Assembly (NCBI GenBank): GCA_012845835.1
Contig: JABAKD010000029.1
Location: 2,362,970-2,426,969, forward strand
Direction of reading: 5' to 3'
Length of the DNA stretch: 64,000 nucleotides
Source of the DNA: Undaria pinnatifida
Taxonomy: Eukaryota; Sar; Phaeophyceae; Laminariales; Alariaceae
In this document: positions 43,678 through 54,239 of the stretch, one piece after another
Position numbering within the stretch: position 1 is the stretch's first letter
Layout of the letters: each line of letters begins with the position of its first letter
Translations under genes and position numbers: made by a program
The notes under the pieces: model-generated
Databases searched by the model: none
Told to the model about the DNA's origin: nothing
What the model saw: the letters and a program-made list of their open reading frames with translations, nothing else

Positions 43678-44274
43678 GTATGCGATTCGCGGAACTGGAA
43701 TTCTCGGTCAATTATGGCTTGGTTCGAGCGCCGCCTTCGGGGGGCGGCTCCAACGCCCCTCGCCCTGCCGTGTCCGTTCCGCACATCGACGTGAACGCGG
43801 ACGGGCGCCGAGCGAGACGAGCGAGTGTCGAGGAGGAATTTTGGAAAAATTGTTGAATCTTAATGGCTGCAACGCCTGAATGATTTACAAAATTGGCATA
43901 ATTTCCAAACGGTACGTGATAACTGATAATGTTTGGAATTTTGCGTACCGGGTGAGAACAGCGGGGAGTGATAATCTCGCAGACATAGGCGGAATCTAAA
44001 CCTCGACCACGGGGACATATAAGAACCATCGTATGCGATTCGCGGAACTGGAATTCTCGGTCGAATATGGCTTGGTTCGAGCGCCGCCTTCGGGGGGCGG
44101 CTTCAACGCCCCTCGCCCTGCCGTGTCCGTTCCGCACATCGACGTGAACGCGGACGGGCGCCGAGCGAGACGAGCGAGTGTCGAGGAGGAATTTTGGAAA
44201 TGTTGTTGAATCTTAATGGCTGCAACGCCTGAATGATTTACAAAATTGGCATCATTTCCAAACGGTACGTGATA
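43678..44274. repeat. Direct duplication (~243 bp) flanking a TIR-type fragment
   Basis: 43,678-43,921 and 44,031-44,274 are nearly identical. Each has a plus frame of about 58 codons starting M-R-F-A-E-L-E-F-S-V and ending E-E-E-F-W-K and Cys before the stop. The ~105 bp between them (43,926-44,030) match the terminal inverted repeat of the element at 47,185-48,308. Minus-strand frames are also open here, so coding is not proven. Confidence 0.75.
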
Positions 44275-44353
44275 CAAGGTTCCCCTTCGGGAGGTGGACA
44301 CGTGCCTCCCGGGGGCGACGCAAGTCGAATGACTACAACTGATGATGAAGTAT

Positions 44354-45001
44354 TTATGCAGAAGGTGTATATCGGAGGGATGCGTAGTGGAAAGAATGTG
44401 GATAATATAAGATATCACAGACATTTGGAGGAGGAGGGTTGGGATATTGCTGAGGCTCGGTGTGATAAGTTATTCGAAAGTCCACTCCGTATAACTGCGT
44501 GGCAGCAATTAATTCTACGTTTGTAGCATATGCGTAAGGCTGTGACATGAAGTGGAGATACTCTTCGACACTCGAATATGTAGTAGGTTGAGATCCAGCG
44601 ACTTCCACAAGTTCTTGATTTGCTCCAGCTAAGATGCTGTCGTGGAAAGTGTTGAAACCTGATCCTGGGATAACGGTGGTTGTGATGTGGGCAATAATAT
44701 GTGCACGGACGATGTGATGTAAAGCTGGGTTGTTGTGCACACGACGCGAGATACATCTTAATAAACATGCACCATCACCATTATCGGGAATAATGGACCA
44801 TTGACCAGAATTGTTATTGTTGCCGCTGTTGTTGTCTTGATCATTTTCGCTGTGTGATGGGTTTGTACTGCTGTCGCTGCTGTTAGAGGAATCATTGGTG
44901 TCAATTTGTTGTGTGTTTTCTGTGTCCAGTATTTTTCCCCGCGCGCTTAATTCGCTACTGCTGTATGGTAACCACCGTGTCAATTGTGAGGGAGAACTCA
45001 C
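44354..45001 (-). CDS. OTU-type cysteine protease
   Basis: 215 codons, intact, ATG start. The OTU domain spans roughly residues 68-210. The catalytic core D76-G-A-C79 sits in N-G-D-G-A-C-L-L-R, where OTU proteins have D-G-x-C-L-F-R. The middle has Y-L-H-F-M-S-Q-P and V-E-L-I-A-A-T-Q-L-Y-G-V, as in the family. The catalytic His is H205 in S-F-H-Y-A-S-L. Residues 30-66 are Ser/Asn/Asp-rich and probably disordered. OTU proteases remove ubiquitin or ubiquitin-like proteins. A truncated copy lies immediately 5' on this strand (45,110-45,547), and repeats surround it, so it may belong to a mobile element rather than to the host core genome. Length is at the lower end for OTU proteins but all triad residues are present. 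Confidence 0.8.
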   Translation of the reverse strand: MSSPSQLTRWLPYSSSELSARGKILDTENTQQIDTNDSSNSSDSSTNPSHSENDQDNNSGNNNNSGQWSIIPDNGDGACLLRCISRRVHNNPALHHIVRAHIIAHITTTVIPGSGFNTFHDSILAGANQELVEVAGSQPTTYSSVEEYLHFMSQPYAYATNVELIAATQLYGVDFRITYHTEPQQYPNPPPPNVCDILYYPHSFHYASLRYTPSA

Positions 45002-45109
45002 AGTAAACTTATAGTCTATGGACTACGTGCTGCTTGCTGGTGGTGCTGCTGACGGAACTTTGCAAGACAAACGGAACTTTTTCGGGCACGTTGGCGTTGT
45101 TTGTTCCGT

Positions 45110-45547
45110 TCAGAAAAATATCTTGTTTACACCGACAAATGATTCTTTATTATCTACATGACCTTGATTTGCTCCAGCTAAGATGCTGTCGTGGAAGGTG
45201 TTGAAACCTGATCCTGGGATAACGGTGTACAAATTGGTTGTGATGTGGGCAATAATATGTGCACGGACGATGTGATGTAAAGCTGGGTTGTTGTGCACAC
45301 GACGCGAGATACATCTTAATAAACATGCACCATCACCAATCTCGGGAATAATGGACCATTGACCAGAATTGTTATTGTTGCCGCTATTGTTGTCTTGATC
45401 ATTTTCGCTGTGTGATGGGTTTGTACTGCTGTCGCTGCTGTTAGAGGAATCATTGGTGTCAATTTGTTGTTTGTTTTCTGTGTCCAGTATTTTTCCCCGC
45501 GTGCTTATACCGATGTTTGTTGCCGATATGGTCTGTTGTGTGCACAT
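45110..45547 (-). pseudogene. Truncated second OTU copy
   Basis: Nearly identical to the first ~115 domain-side codons of 44,354-45,001: same Ser/Asn/Asp-rich stretch and the D-G-A-C core, with a 9-bp insertion (adds N-L-Y after H-I-T-T). It loses homology after A-G-A-N-Q, so the half containing the catalytic His is missing. Its 5' part differs: the ATG lies in a ~90-bp segment that is absent from the intact copy. Without the His it cannot be an active protease. Confidence 0.8.
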
Positions 45548-46020
45548 CGTTACTTTTGCTTGAGTTGTGTTGCTACTTTATATCTCTTTATACAGGTTTC
45601 GCTACTGCTGTATGGTATCCACCGTGTCAATTGTGAGGGAGAACTCGCAGTAAACTTATAGTCTATGGACTACGTGCTGCTTGCTGGTGGTGCTCTATTG
45701 TAAAACCGCTGTGTATGTTCTTTTGATGAGAGTAAACGTCTTGTGTATTTATTCTCCTCGGTCCATCCAGAAAAAAATCCCGTTCTCAATAAAATTTGAT
45801 TTTTTATGATCTATATATTATTGCCGCTCTCTGCGGTTGCTTGCTGCTGCTGTGATCGTAGACAGTTCATACCGATGTTTGTTGCCGATATGGTCTGTTG
45901 TGTGCACATCGTTACTTTTGCTTGGGTTGTGTTGCTACTTTATATCTCTTTATACAGGTTTCGCTACTGCTGTATGGTAACCACCGTGTCAATTGTGAGG
46001 GAGAACTCACAGTAATGACA
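45548..46020. repeat. Further partial copies of the OTU 5' region
   Basis: TTCGCTACTGCTGTATGGTA, then CACCGTGTCAATTGTGAGGG and AGAACTC, occurs at 44,952-45,000, 45,599-45,650 and 45,961-46,012. The block with CCGATATGGTCTGTTGTGTG and GCTACTTTATATCTCTTTAT occurs at ~45,525-45,600 and ~45,885-45,960. So the 5' part of the locus exists three times. Confidence 0.75.
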
Positions 46021-46151
46021 TAGTTCACGTCGTTGCAGCGGGTACATATACACCGCGCCCGCGTCTAGCAGTGCGGGAAAATTCTCTCGCAAATACATTT
46101 TGATGCCACCCCGATGTACGTGCGAAGACTAAAGTTCCACCGTGTGTGTAG

Positions 46152-46907
46152 TAGACGTATTTAAGCCTGACGATATGCCTATATTTTAGGCTCTAAACCA
46201 AATTAAGCCCTATCGTGTCTTAAATGTCTACAAAATAGGTCTATTTTATCGACCTAACGACCACGGCAGACCACGGTGAGATATGGATTTTCCCAAAACA
46301 TGCACTTGGGCACATTTTGGCCCAAGTGCATATTTGAAGCAATTTTCCGAGTATTTTCCAGCAAACAACAGCATTTCAGACGACAAAAGCTCGAGGAAAC
46401 ATCAGACGGATGCCTACATTTCGAGGGTGGCAATTGAACCGGGTTGAGGGCCAGTCCTGCTGTGCTGCTGTACTGACTGCCACAGTGAGGCACACCGAAG
46501 GCGGCAGACGCCTGCGAGGTATCCTACATATGAAGCGAGTATGGAGTACGAAGCACTCAATGTTTTTGCCAGGCACCAGTTATTTGTTTTGGCCGTTTGT
46601 TCAAGCTCGCACAGCATGGGCAGGGGAGGGTCTTTCTCGAAGTTTCCACCCACTCATGTGCTGACTCATGACATAAATCCTCGTCTTGCCATCTGCGTCT
46701 GGAGTAGTGCAGAAATATCATAGTCTATTTTCAAGTAGTTTGATCTTTCCTCGGCTTTTCTTTTTATGCGTACTACTGAAAGAGACCACTATTTCGAGTT
46801 TTAGACATATGGTGTTTTTTTTATGCGTTTAAGGTCGAAATATCGAATGGCCTAGCTCTTCCAGTTGGAAGTACTTAAGACCTAACCTCGAGGCTTAAAT
46901 ACGTCTA
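46152..46907. mobile_element. Short TIR element (MITE-like), ~756 bp
   Basis: The left end TAGACGTATTTAAGCCT (46,152-46,168) is exactly inverted at the right end (46,891-46,907). The outer flanks GTGTGTAG (46,144-46,151) and GTGTGTGG (46,908-46,915) match at 7 of 8 positions, compatible with an 8-bp target duplication of hAT type, though GT repeats make this weak. No transposase ORF, so non-autonomous. Confidence 0.55.
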
Positions 46908-47184
46908 GTGTGTGGTTGCCCGGGGACAGAAGTGTCTCGTACCCCGCAAAATAGAGCCAGTCTCGGCGGCTTTCCGCGGCCATAGCTCGCGCCACGGACG
47001 TCCCATGAGCCCGGCACACGGCTGGTAATATACCGACGGGTAGTCTGATCGCATTGCAGAAGAAAGCACACCAAAAAACTCTGCGCCGGCGGAAAAAAAG
47101 GGACGGACTAGGCAAAAAAATCAAAATGGTACATATGCATATAATGTTTGGAATTTTGCGTACCGGGTGAGAACGCTGTGTAGC

Positions 47185-48308
47185 GGGGAGTGATAATCTC
47201 GCAGACATAGGCGGAATCTAAACCTCGACCACGGGGACATATAATAACCATCCCCGGGTTTCCACCGTCATATTACGGTTTGCAGTGTGCGAATTCGCGG
47301 GCATCAACGAGGGTGCTGGCACCGCATCTACAGCACCATGGCCACCGAGATAGGCAGCAATATGACACCTGGACACCCCTGTACACTCAAGGCTCGACTT
47401 TCAGCCCCTGAAAGCTAGAAATTGGCAAAATCGATGACGATTTGCTGGTGCTGTTTAGGCCGCCACAGCAGCAGTACGTAGTGCAGCCCCACACACGTAG
47501 GTGCTGGCGTTGCTCCTACAACAGCCCCACGACCACCACCACATGCAGCAATATCGCACCTAGACTACATACCCCACACACTGAAGGCCGGACTTCAGCC
47601 CCTACGAGTGAGAAATCGTCGAAATCGAGGACGATTTGCACGTGCTGTGGACACCGCGACCGCTGCATGCATGCAGCACGCAGTACATATGCATACATAC
47701 ATGTGTACATGTACAGTAAGTACACAGCAAGCAGTAGTGCAGCCTACACACATCACACACCCGCAGAGGGAAGAATATCCCACGCTTGCTCTCCGTAGGT
47801 GCCCAAGAATAGTGTCAGTCTGACGTGCCTGTTGTATCCAGGAACTATAACAGGACAATGTGCAACGCACCCACAGCAGTGTAGTCTATAACTTGAATAT
47901 TACACAACCTACCCACAACAGCAGTAGACAACAACAGCTGTGCATCATGTACGTGTGGAGGAAAAGAGGAACACGTGCCAAATAGCTGCCTTACAGCTAG
48001 CTTTCGGCACCCATTTACAGTACAACTTCAGCCCACAACTTCCGTCATTGAGGGAACCACGGCTGGCTGTCAATCAATCGTGAGATCTGGAAACTTTAGA
48101 TAAGCAAGCATATGATATAAACTAAACGGTAGTTTGGTGCTAGTTTTAAGCTACCGGCACAGCAGCAGCCAGCAGCAGCAGCCAGCAGCCAGCACCAAGT
48201 TTTCAAACACAGCGGACCGTAATACGACGGTGGAAATCCGGGGATGGTTCTTATACGTCCCCGTGGGCGAGGTTTAGATTCCGCCTGTCTGCGAGATCAT
48301 CACTCCCC
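47185..48308. mobile_element. TIR element, ~1.12 kb, with ~97-bp inverted repeats
   Basis: The left TIR 47,185-47,282 (GGGGAGTGATAATCTCGCAG, GGCGGAATCTAAACCTCG, CCACCGTCATATTACGG) is reverse-complemented at 48,213-48,308. GAGAAC lies 10 bp outside the left TIR (47,169-47,174) and directly outside the right (48,309-48,314). A relative without the element at 48,766-48,800 (CTGGGTGAGAACAGCAGTAT) looks like the empty site. The interior has CAG-type repeats and no transposase frame. Confidence 0.7.
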
Positions 48309-48990
48309 GAGAACAACAGCAGTATGTACAACGAGCATGAACGCCAACTGACGGCATTGGCAAACACACAACATCAGGTGCATGCAGCAGCAGTAGCCGA
48401 AGGGCGAAACTTCTAGCACATACTGCAGCAACTAGTAGCAACCAGAACCACAGCAGATAGCTCAAAGTGCAGTACGAGTGCAGTTGGCAAGTTTAGTCGT
48501 ACACGCATCACTCTGTCCAATAGTCTATATATAACAGCATCTCAAGCAGGTAGAAGAGCCGTCTCTTCGGCCTTTGGCCTTGGCTTTAGCACGGCCGCTG
48601 ACACTCCAGGCAGCCTCTGCTGTAGGCATGAACGAGTGCGGTTGATTCGCAGCGAACTATCCCGCTGTGCTCGCCTCTATGTGGCCATTGTCCATGCCAT
48701 TTCATGTCACCTCCCTTCTGTTTTGAGCTCGTCGTCGTGCAGTCGAGGTACGAGGAAACCCGTACGTACTGGGTGAGAACAGCAGTATGTACGACGAGCA
48801 TGAACGCCAACTGACAACATTGGTAAACACACAACATCAGGTGCAGCAGCAGTAGCCGAAGGGCGAAACTTCTAGCACATACAGCAGCAATTAGTAGCAA
48901 CCAAAACCACAGCAGATAGCTCAAAGTGTAGTACGAGTGCCGTTGGCAAGTTTAGTCGTACACGCATCACTCTGTCCAACATATAACAAC
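48309..48990. repeat. ~215-bp direct duplication
   Basis: 48,309-48,525 and 48,775-48,985 share TATGTAC, ACGAGCATGAACGCCAACTG, CAGTAGCCGAAGGGCGAAAC and CGTACACGCATCACTCTGTC. The first copy abuts the TIR element; the second lacks it. Confidence 0.75.
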
Positions 48991-49429
48991 CGTTTTTATG
49001 TTCATATTGATGGAGAAACAAATACCAGGTCGTATTACATTTATTTCCTGTAAGAATGATACGTCGTACGAGCAGACGTTCTGATTCTGGTGCCGTGAGA
49101 CCATCGAGCACACCGCATGTTTTACCCAAACAAGAGCCAACAAGAGGCAGCGCACAGGGGCCCCCAACACAGAGACACGTGACAACCACGGCCAGCTGTC
49201 GGTCGCGTAATTGTCCGGTGGTCCGTGCTTCGGTGGGTGTATCGGAAGTCGTTCGTAGTACTGCTGTAGATCGTCGAAAAACCACGTGGCATCGTGCTGG
49301 TGGCAATACTCGCCAGTAGACCCCCCAAAATTTATTTACCTTTTCTTTTTTCTTGGCCCCATGCACCCATTTATTTCCTTTCCTTTCTCTTCTTTGTTTG
49401 TTTCTTTTTTCCAATTGACTTGCGTCTGT
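48991..49429. other. Unassigned, ending in R4 repeat
   Basis: No motif in the opposing frames at 49,056-49,319 and 48,872-49,414. 49,400-49,429 (TTGTTTGTTTCTTTTTTCCA, then ATTGACTTGCGTCTGT) is the left half of repeat R4. Confidence 0.45.
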
Positions 49430-51541
49430 TGTGTGTGTGTGTTCTTCACATTAAACCGTTCTTCTACTCGTCGACATCCAGCACACCCAGTGTCCGTACT
49501 GATTCTTCACCCTAGAAAGATCAGCTCTGTGGTCACAAGCCACGACACAGAGATAATGCATCGTAATGCATTCGACAACACAATGTCATGCCCTAGTACT
49601 GGGTACGACAGGCACAACATACATACGTCAGCAACAGAAATACATTGGAAGAGAGAAATACGAAATAAACAAAAACAAAAACAAAAACAAAAAACAAAAA
49701 CAAAATAAGAAAACAAATAAAAACAAAGATAAAAATAAAAACAAAAAATGAAACAAACAAAATGAAGGGGAAATCGAAGAAACAACCCAACCGGAAAGGA
49801 GAGCCAAAGCTCGTAAAAGAAACATAATAAAATGAAATAAAATAAAGTAAAGTAAAACCAAAATAAGATAATCCGAACACGAGCCAAAAACCTGGACACG
49901 CAAGGAGGGAACAAAGGGGAAAAAAATCCCCCAGAAAAAGACGAAAAGTGCTATGTACCTACTAGTCGGCCTGGTACCTTGCTACCCTGTCTGCCATCTC
50001 CTTCCTGCCTTCGTCCACCGCGGTCTCCCTTCTATTCCTCCTGTTGCCCCCCCTGCCCCCATTCCCTTGGACGGCTTTCCCTCTACTCTTCCTGTTTCCC
50101 CCCCTCCCCCCTTTGTGTTCTTCTCATTAAACCAAAATACCTTGTAAAAGAGAGAAACAACGAAAGAAACCAAGACAAAATAAATAAATAAAAAGGGGAA
50201 CCAAAGCACGGGAGATAGAAACATACCCCGAGCATGAGCCAAAATGGACATGCAAGGGGGAAAGAAAGGGAAAAAATACCGCGGAAAAAAGAAACAAGTA
50301 AAAGAAGGAAGACTTGGAGGGCCAAATAAAACAGGCTCGTCACCTACCCACCATGCAAGACTCCCTTCATAAGGATAAGAAGGGGAAAGAAAGAAAAAAA
50401 TAAATTCACGGAAAAATCAAAGTACCAAGACATCACATTCCGAGCAGCCGCAGCAGTTGGCGGTACGAGTGGCATAGATAGAAAGGTTCCACCTACTAGT
50501 CGGCCTGGTACCTTGCTACCCTGTCTGCGGTCTCCTTCCTACTTTCATCTACCGCGGTTTCCCTTCTACTCCTCCTGTCCCCCCCCCTGCCCCCATACCC
50601 TTGTGCGGTGTTCCTTCTACCCCTCCTGCTGCCCCCCCTCCCCCCGTTCCCTTCGACACCACCCACGGCGGATGCGCGGCGCTGTCTACTCAGCTTTGCC
50701 TCATCCTCGTGCCACCTGCCCATGAACCGTTCAGCTGCTTCGAGGACCCCCCGGTACCACTTGCCCACCTTTTTTGCTGCAGTGGGCCACAGCGCGGTCC
50801 CAACTCCAAAAACTAAGGGGGAGTGTTCCGTTGATCCCTCGTTGGCTTTGAACACCCTAAGGTCCTCAGCTATGGCTCTAGGCCAAGTCTTGAGTTGTCC
50901 GCCTGGTTTCGGGTTCTCCCCACCAGCGATCGTCCCGAACATCAACCGACGGGGCAGTCGCCCCTTGTGTTGTCGCACCAGGGCCCCGGCAAAGAAGAGC
51001 CGCCGTTTACGGATGGTCGTTTCGATGCTCTCGCATCGTGTCATCCTGAGGGCCTTCGCGTACGAGAGGGTGGTGTGGTCGGTGCGTAATCGGCGCTGGA
51101 AGCCAATGACTCGCAAAAGGACTTCGTGGTGGGCTGATCGGAGCTTGGCGAAGTGGTCCGCATTGAGGGTCCACGTCACACACCCGTACAGCAGGGTCTC
51201 AATGACCTCGGCCTTCAGCATGCGGACTTTCAGACTAAGCGGGGCGGTCGTCCTGTCATACAATTCCGGGCCAAACCGTTTGAGGCATGCCCGCATGAGA
51301 CGGATCCGTCGTTCGATTTCGAGCGAGAGGTCAGCGCTTTCGTGGATAATGCCGCCTAGGTATAAAAACTGGGTCGTCTGTTTATACCTCTGGCCTGATG
51401 CTTCGATCGCGAGCGGTGGGGCGAGGGATGTCTGGTCCGGTGTTCGTAGCAGCATCGTCTCTGTCTTCTTTTCCGATACCGTGAGGCCTGCTGCTTCGAA
51501 GACAGTCACGATGACTGTCATCATTTTAGCAAGGAGTGCGC
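49430..51541 (-). mobile_element. 5'-truncated LINE inserted in repeat R4
   Basis: On the minus strand: RT C-terminal ORF (51,541 to 50,496), a 3' region, then a second copy of the ORF end (50,130 to 49,953) followed by a 3' end nearly identical to 1,064-1,550, finishing in an ACACAC tail. The left junction is at 49,430 and the right at ~51,541, exactly where the two halves of repeat R4 part. 5' truncation and end-first insertion are typical of LINEs. Confidence 0.75.
50496..51541 (-). pseudogene. LINE reverse transcriptase, C-terminal part
   Basis: The open frame runs from 51,662, but the LINE part begins near 51,540 with L-A-K-M-M-T-V-I-V-T. It continues G-L-T-V-S-E-K-K-T-E-T-M (the K-T-E block after the missing F/YADD catalytic box), F-L-Y-L-G-G-I-I, and L-K-A-E-V-I-E-T-L-L-Y-G-C-V-T-W-T-L, the conserved thumb region of non-LTR RTs. 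The last ~70 residues are Arg/Gly/Glu repeats. It lacks the endonuclease and the catalytic palm, so it cannot function. The first ~40 residues of the frame are encoded by repeat R4, not the LINE. The 313-codon plus-strand frame is antisense shadow. Confidence 0.85.
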
Positions 51542-51690
51542 ATGCGTAGTGATAGATACCACGTGTAATATATACGTGGTAGTCTTTCTTGGTTGGCAAG
51601 CGGTATAGTCGGTTTTCCCAGGCGCGAGTAATGAGACGTATGCACCAGTATGGACCTGGCACATCGTAGACTGACTCCCGATTTCACTTT
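51542..51690. repeat. Repeat R4, right half
   Basis: Reverse complement of 26,550-26,700: TGGCAAGCGGTATAGTCGG, ATGCACCAGTATGGACCTGG, GACTCCCGATTTCACTT. Confidence 0.7.
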
Positions 51691-52420
51691 TATATGTTTC
51701 TGGTGGAGGCATGAATTGCGTCAGCTGTGATTTATGCGCGTACCACCTTTGGTTTGTGTTTTTCCCCTAGGGTATTCCTCAGCTCCAGAGTGACTGGAGC
51801 CTGTCCTGTGACCACGGACTTGATTATGCGAGTTAATGTGAGAACGGCAACAACAACAACAACTGAAATATTGCCTGTTTCTTGACCTTTCAGCTGCTTC
51901 CTGCAAACTTGGTTTTTCTGCCAACACGATTTTGGACTTTTTCGCGATTTTTTCTTCCTTTTTGTCTAGTAAGTTGAACTTCCTACTGCCGCTAATTGCC
52001 GCCTGACAGCTGTGCATTAGTTGCGGAACGGTCCAGCTTTAGCTTTTCTTTCATTCGCACCATTTGTTTTGTACTTGACGAAGCTTCAGCGGCTGAGATC
52101 TGGGCTTGGCTCATCAGCTCGACACCGCCCAGCACCCCATCGCAGCGCTATAGCTTACAGCAACGAAGCGCCGTGCAGTGCCCTGCGATGCCCTGCGGCT
52201 CAGCTCAGCAGCGCACCGCTAGCTCAGCAGAGCGACGCGCTATGCTTTGCCGTGCTCTGCCATCGCGGTCGTTCGTTATTCATGATATCTAAAAGTCCGC
52301 GTACGCTGATATTAGGTATTTGGCGCTTTATTCTATACATATCGCGTCAACCATCGTAATATCATACAATATGGGGGAGGGAATGTAATCTCTATGCAAA
52401 GATCCTGTTTTTTTTTAATC
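51691..52420. other. Intergenic; nothing recognised
   Basis: Opposing frames near 52,000-52,360 are Ala/Ser/Gln-rich from GCTCAGCAG-like repetition. GACTTGATTATGCGAGTTAA at ~51,818 repeats sequence at ~491 (GACTTGACTATGCGAGTTAA), followed in both by TGTGAGAACRGCAACAACAA. Confidence 0.45.
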
Positions 52421-52426
52421 ATTTGT

Positions 52427-52565
52427 CAGCCGGCCGCCCCGGTGGTCTATTAATAATAGTGGTTTTACCCTCGAATATTACTAACGTTTGGTTGTCCTTG
52501 AGTTCGACACCCACCACGATGAGATTTGACTTTATTTGCAAAAATGCAAAAAAAAAAAACAGGCA
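52427..52565 (+). mobile_element. Short SINE-like repeat with B-box and A-tail
   Basis: Head GGCCGCCCCGGTGGTCTATT parallels GGTCGCCCCTGTGGCGTATC at 7.7 kb. AGTTCGACACC (about 52,501) matches 10 of 11 B-box positions. An A-run ends the unit (~52,546-52,559). No ORF. Confidence 0.5.
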
Positions 52566-53769
52566 TCATCAATCAACTAACTGCTGAGAGCGCCTAGCAG
52601 CGTGGGTTGGTTCGACGCGAGTCGACGAGGGAAGAAAATGCTGGATTCTCCTGGCGGTAAAAATGAAAGCACGTGCCGAAGTGGGGAGGGAGGAGGAGGG
52701 CCCGCTATTAACCCCGGATCTGAGTTACTACTGGGAGGGAGCGCGAGAGTGGTGCGGGGATAATAAATGGGATGAAGAAAAAAAATGTTGCAAAGGTATA
52801 TTATTATTACTACCAGTAAATAATATGTCAGTCTCTAGGAAATACGCACGGCACTATCAGCAGTCGTCATGGTAGAGACACTCCGGATATAATGCATTTA
52901 GGGGACGCGTCCAATTTCGACAACGTGAAAGCCCCCACGAAGAAAAGACAGCAGACACACATATCCCGCCTTCCCGAGAAAAAACAGAGAAGAAGCGCTA
53001 CGCCAACCTCCCGTACGAGCAAAGCCACCCCCGCACCAATCTTAGACAACGCCGCCTCAACGAAAGATCGCCCTCCTCTTCTACGTTTTCCTCCTCGCCC
53101 GCGACCACGCAGACCAATCAATGCGACAGCCTTCACGTAACAAACAAAGCAATCTTCTTCCAAAACCTCGCCGGCTGACATGTCCTCATGTCGACGTTTG
53201 ATGCAAACCGACTTTGCATCCTGTCGACTTCGAACCTCCATTGCCACGGGGGACAGCAGTGCAGTCTCTTCATTGATGCCAAGGCCTCTTTTGTTTCGCC
53301 TAGAGGCGACGCAGGTTCTCAATAATACTCTTTTCGGTATTTTTGTTTGATAGACGCCAACTTTTATTTGACGGCGCATTTAATAGTTTGTTTCGCCTAT
53401 CCTTGCCTTCTTTATTGTATAATATTACGTTTTTTCTTTTGTCAAAGCATGACTTTCAGAATCCCATGTTCGTATGAAACTCTTGGCATTACTTTAAAGT
53501 TCAATGCATGCCAAATCGGACAGCTACACCTTAAGTGGTCGAAGTGCTGCCCTGCCCTACCCGAAGCATGGGCGCCGGCGAATGCCGGCGCCCATGCGGA
53601 GCCCTTGTAAAAAGGACAAATGATACTTTTCTTGCGTTTTTTGCTTGTGTGCACAGCAGCAGCGATTATACCATGTACAGTAGACAAAGCAGCATATTGT
53701 GCCCGCAGTATGTGTTTTGTGGCGTGTGTGCGTCTAAAAAAGACCCCCCCCCCCTGGTGCATACCATGT
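52566..53769. other. Intergenic; one unassigned frame
   Basis: The minus frame 53,379 to 52,867 is open for 170 codons, with a basic G-R-G-R-G-G-K-R-R-R-G-G segment and a hydrophobic stretch near the C-terminal end. Composition is plausible but no family is recognised, and the plus strand is open too. GGGCGCCGGCGAATGCCGGCGCCC (53,569-53,592) is a strong hairpin. Confidence 0.35.
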
Positions 53770-54030
53770 CTGCTTGGTCAGTGGAAGCCCGACGTGCTCT
53801 GTCCCGGCATTGTAAGGATGCGAGAGTCTGGTGCCAAGACTTCCGCTATATGCATGAAGTGAGTATACCCCCCACACACCATCACCTCTATTTCATCGTT
53901 GATTTTGTTTTGACGTTATCATTTCATGGTCAACTCGTGGGAGGCGTCAATCCCAGCGCGGCCTTCTGAACAAGCCGTCGTCATAGACGGGTGTTGCGTA
54001 ACCCGCCCCCCCCGGTATGCCTGTCCAGAA
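53770..54030. repeat. R1 fragment and a SINE-like trace
   Basis: 53,770-53,832 matches R1 (CGACGTGCTCTGTCCCGGCA, GGATGCGAGAGTC). 53,955-54,020 (GGCCTTCTGAACAAGCCGTC, then CCGCCCCCCCCGGT) resembles the SINE 3' body. Confidence 0.5.
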
Positions 54031-54239
54031 AAGAGGTTGCCAGCCATAATTGATAATGCCGTATGTATGGGAGAAAGTAACAAAAGGGCGAAATGGAATA
54101 AGATGGGATAACGTAGTCGAGAAATATAGAAGGATAAAGGGAAAGACCAAGACGAGGTGCTGTCTGCAGAGAAGTTTGGCGGGTACAAGACAGAAGCACT
54201 GTAAACGAAATAATGGAAGAAAGTGAAAGGCACGCGCTA

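Noticed and set aside
45490-45590. A confirmed intron in the OTU gene
   Set aside because: The shorter copy does not show the exact spliced junction, so an indel is equally likely.
50608-51549. 313-codon plus-strand ORF
   Set aside because: Antisense to the LINE reverse-transcriptase segment; no motif of its own.
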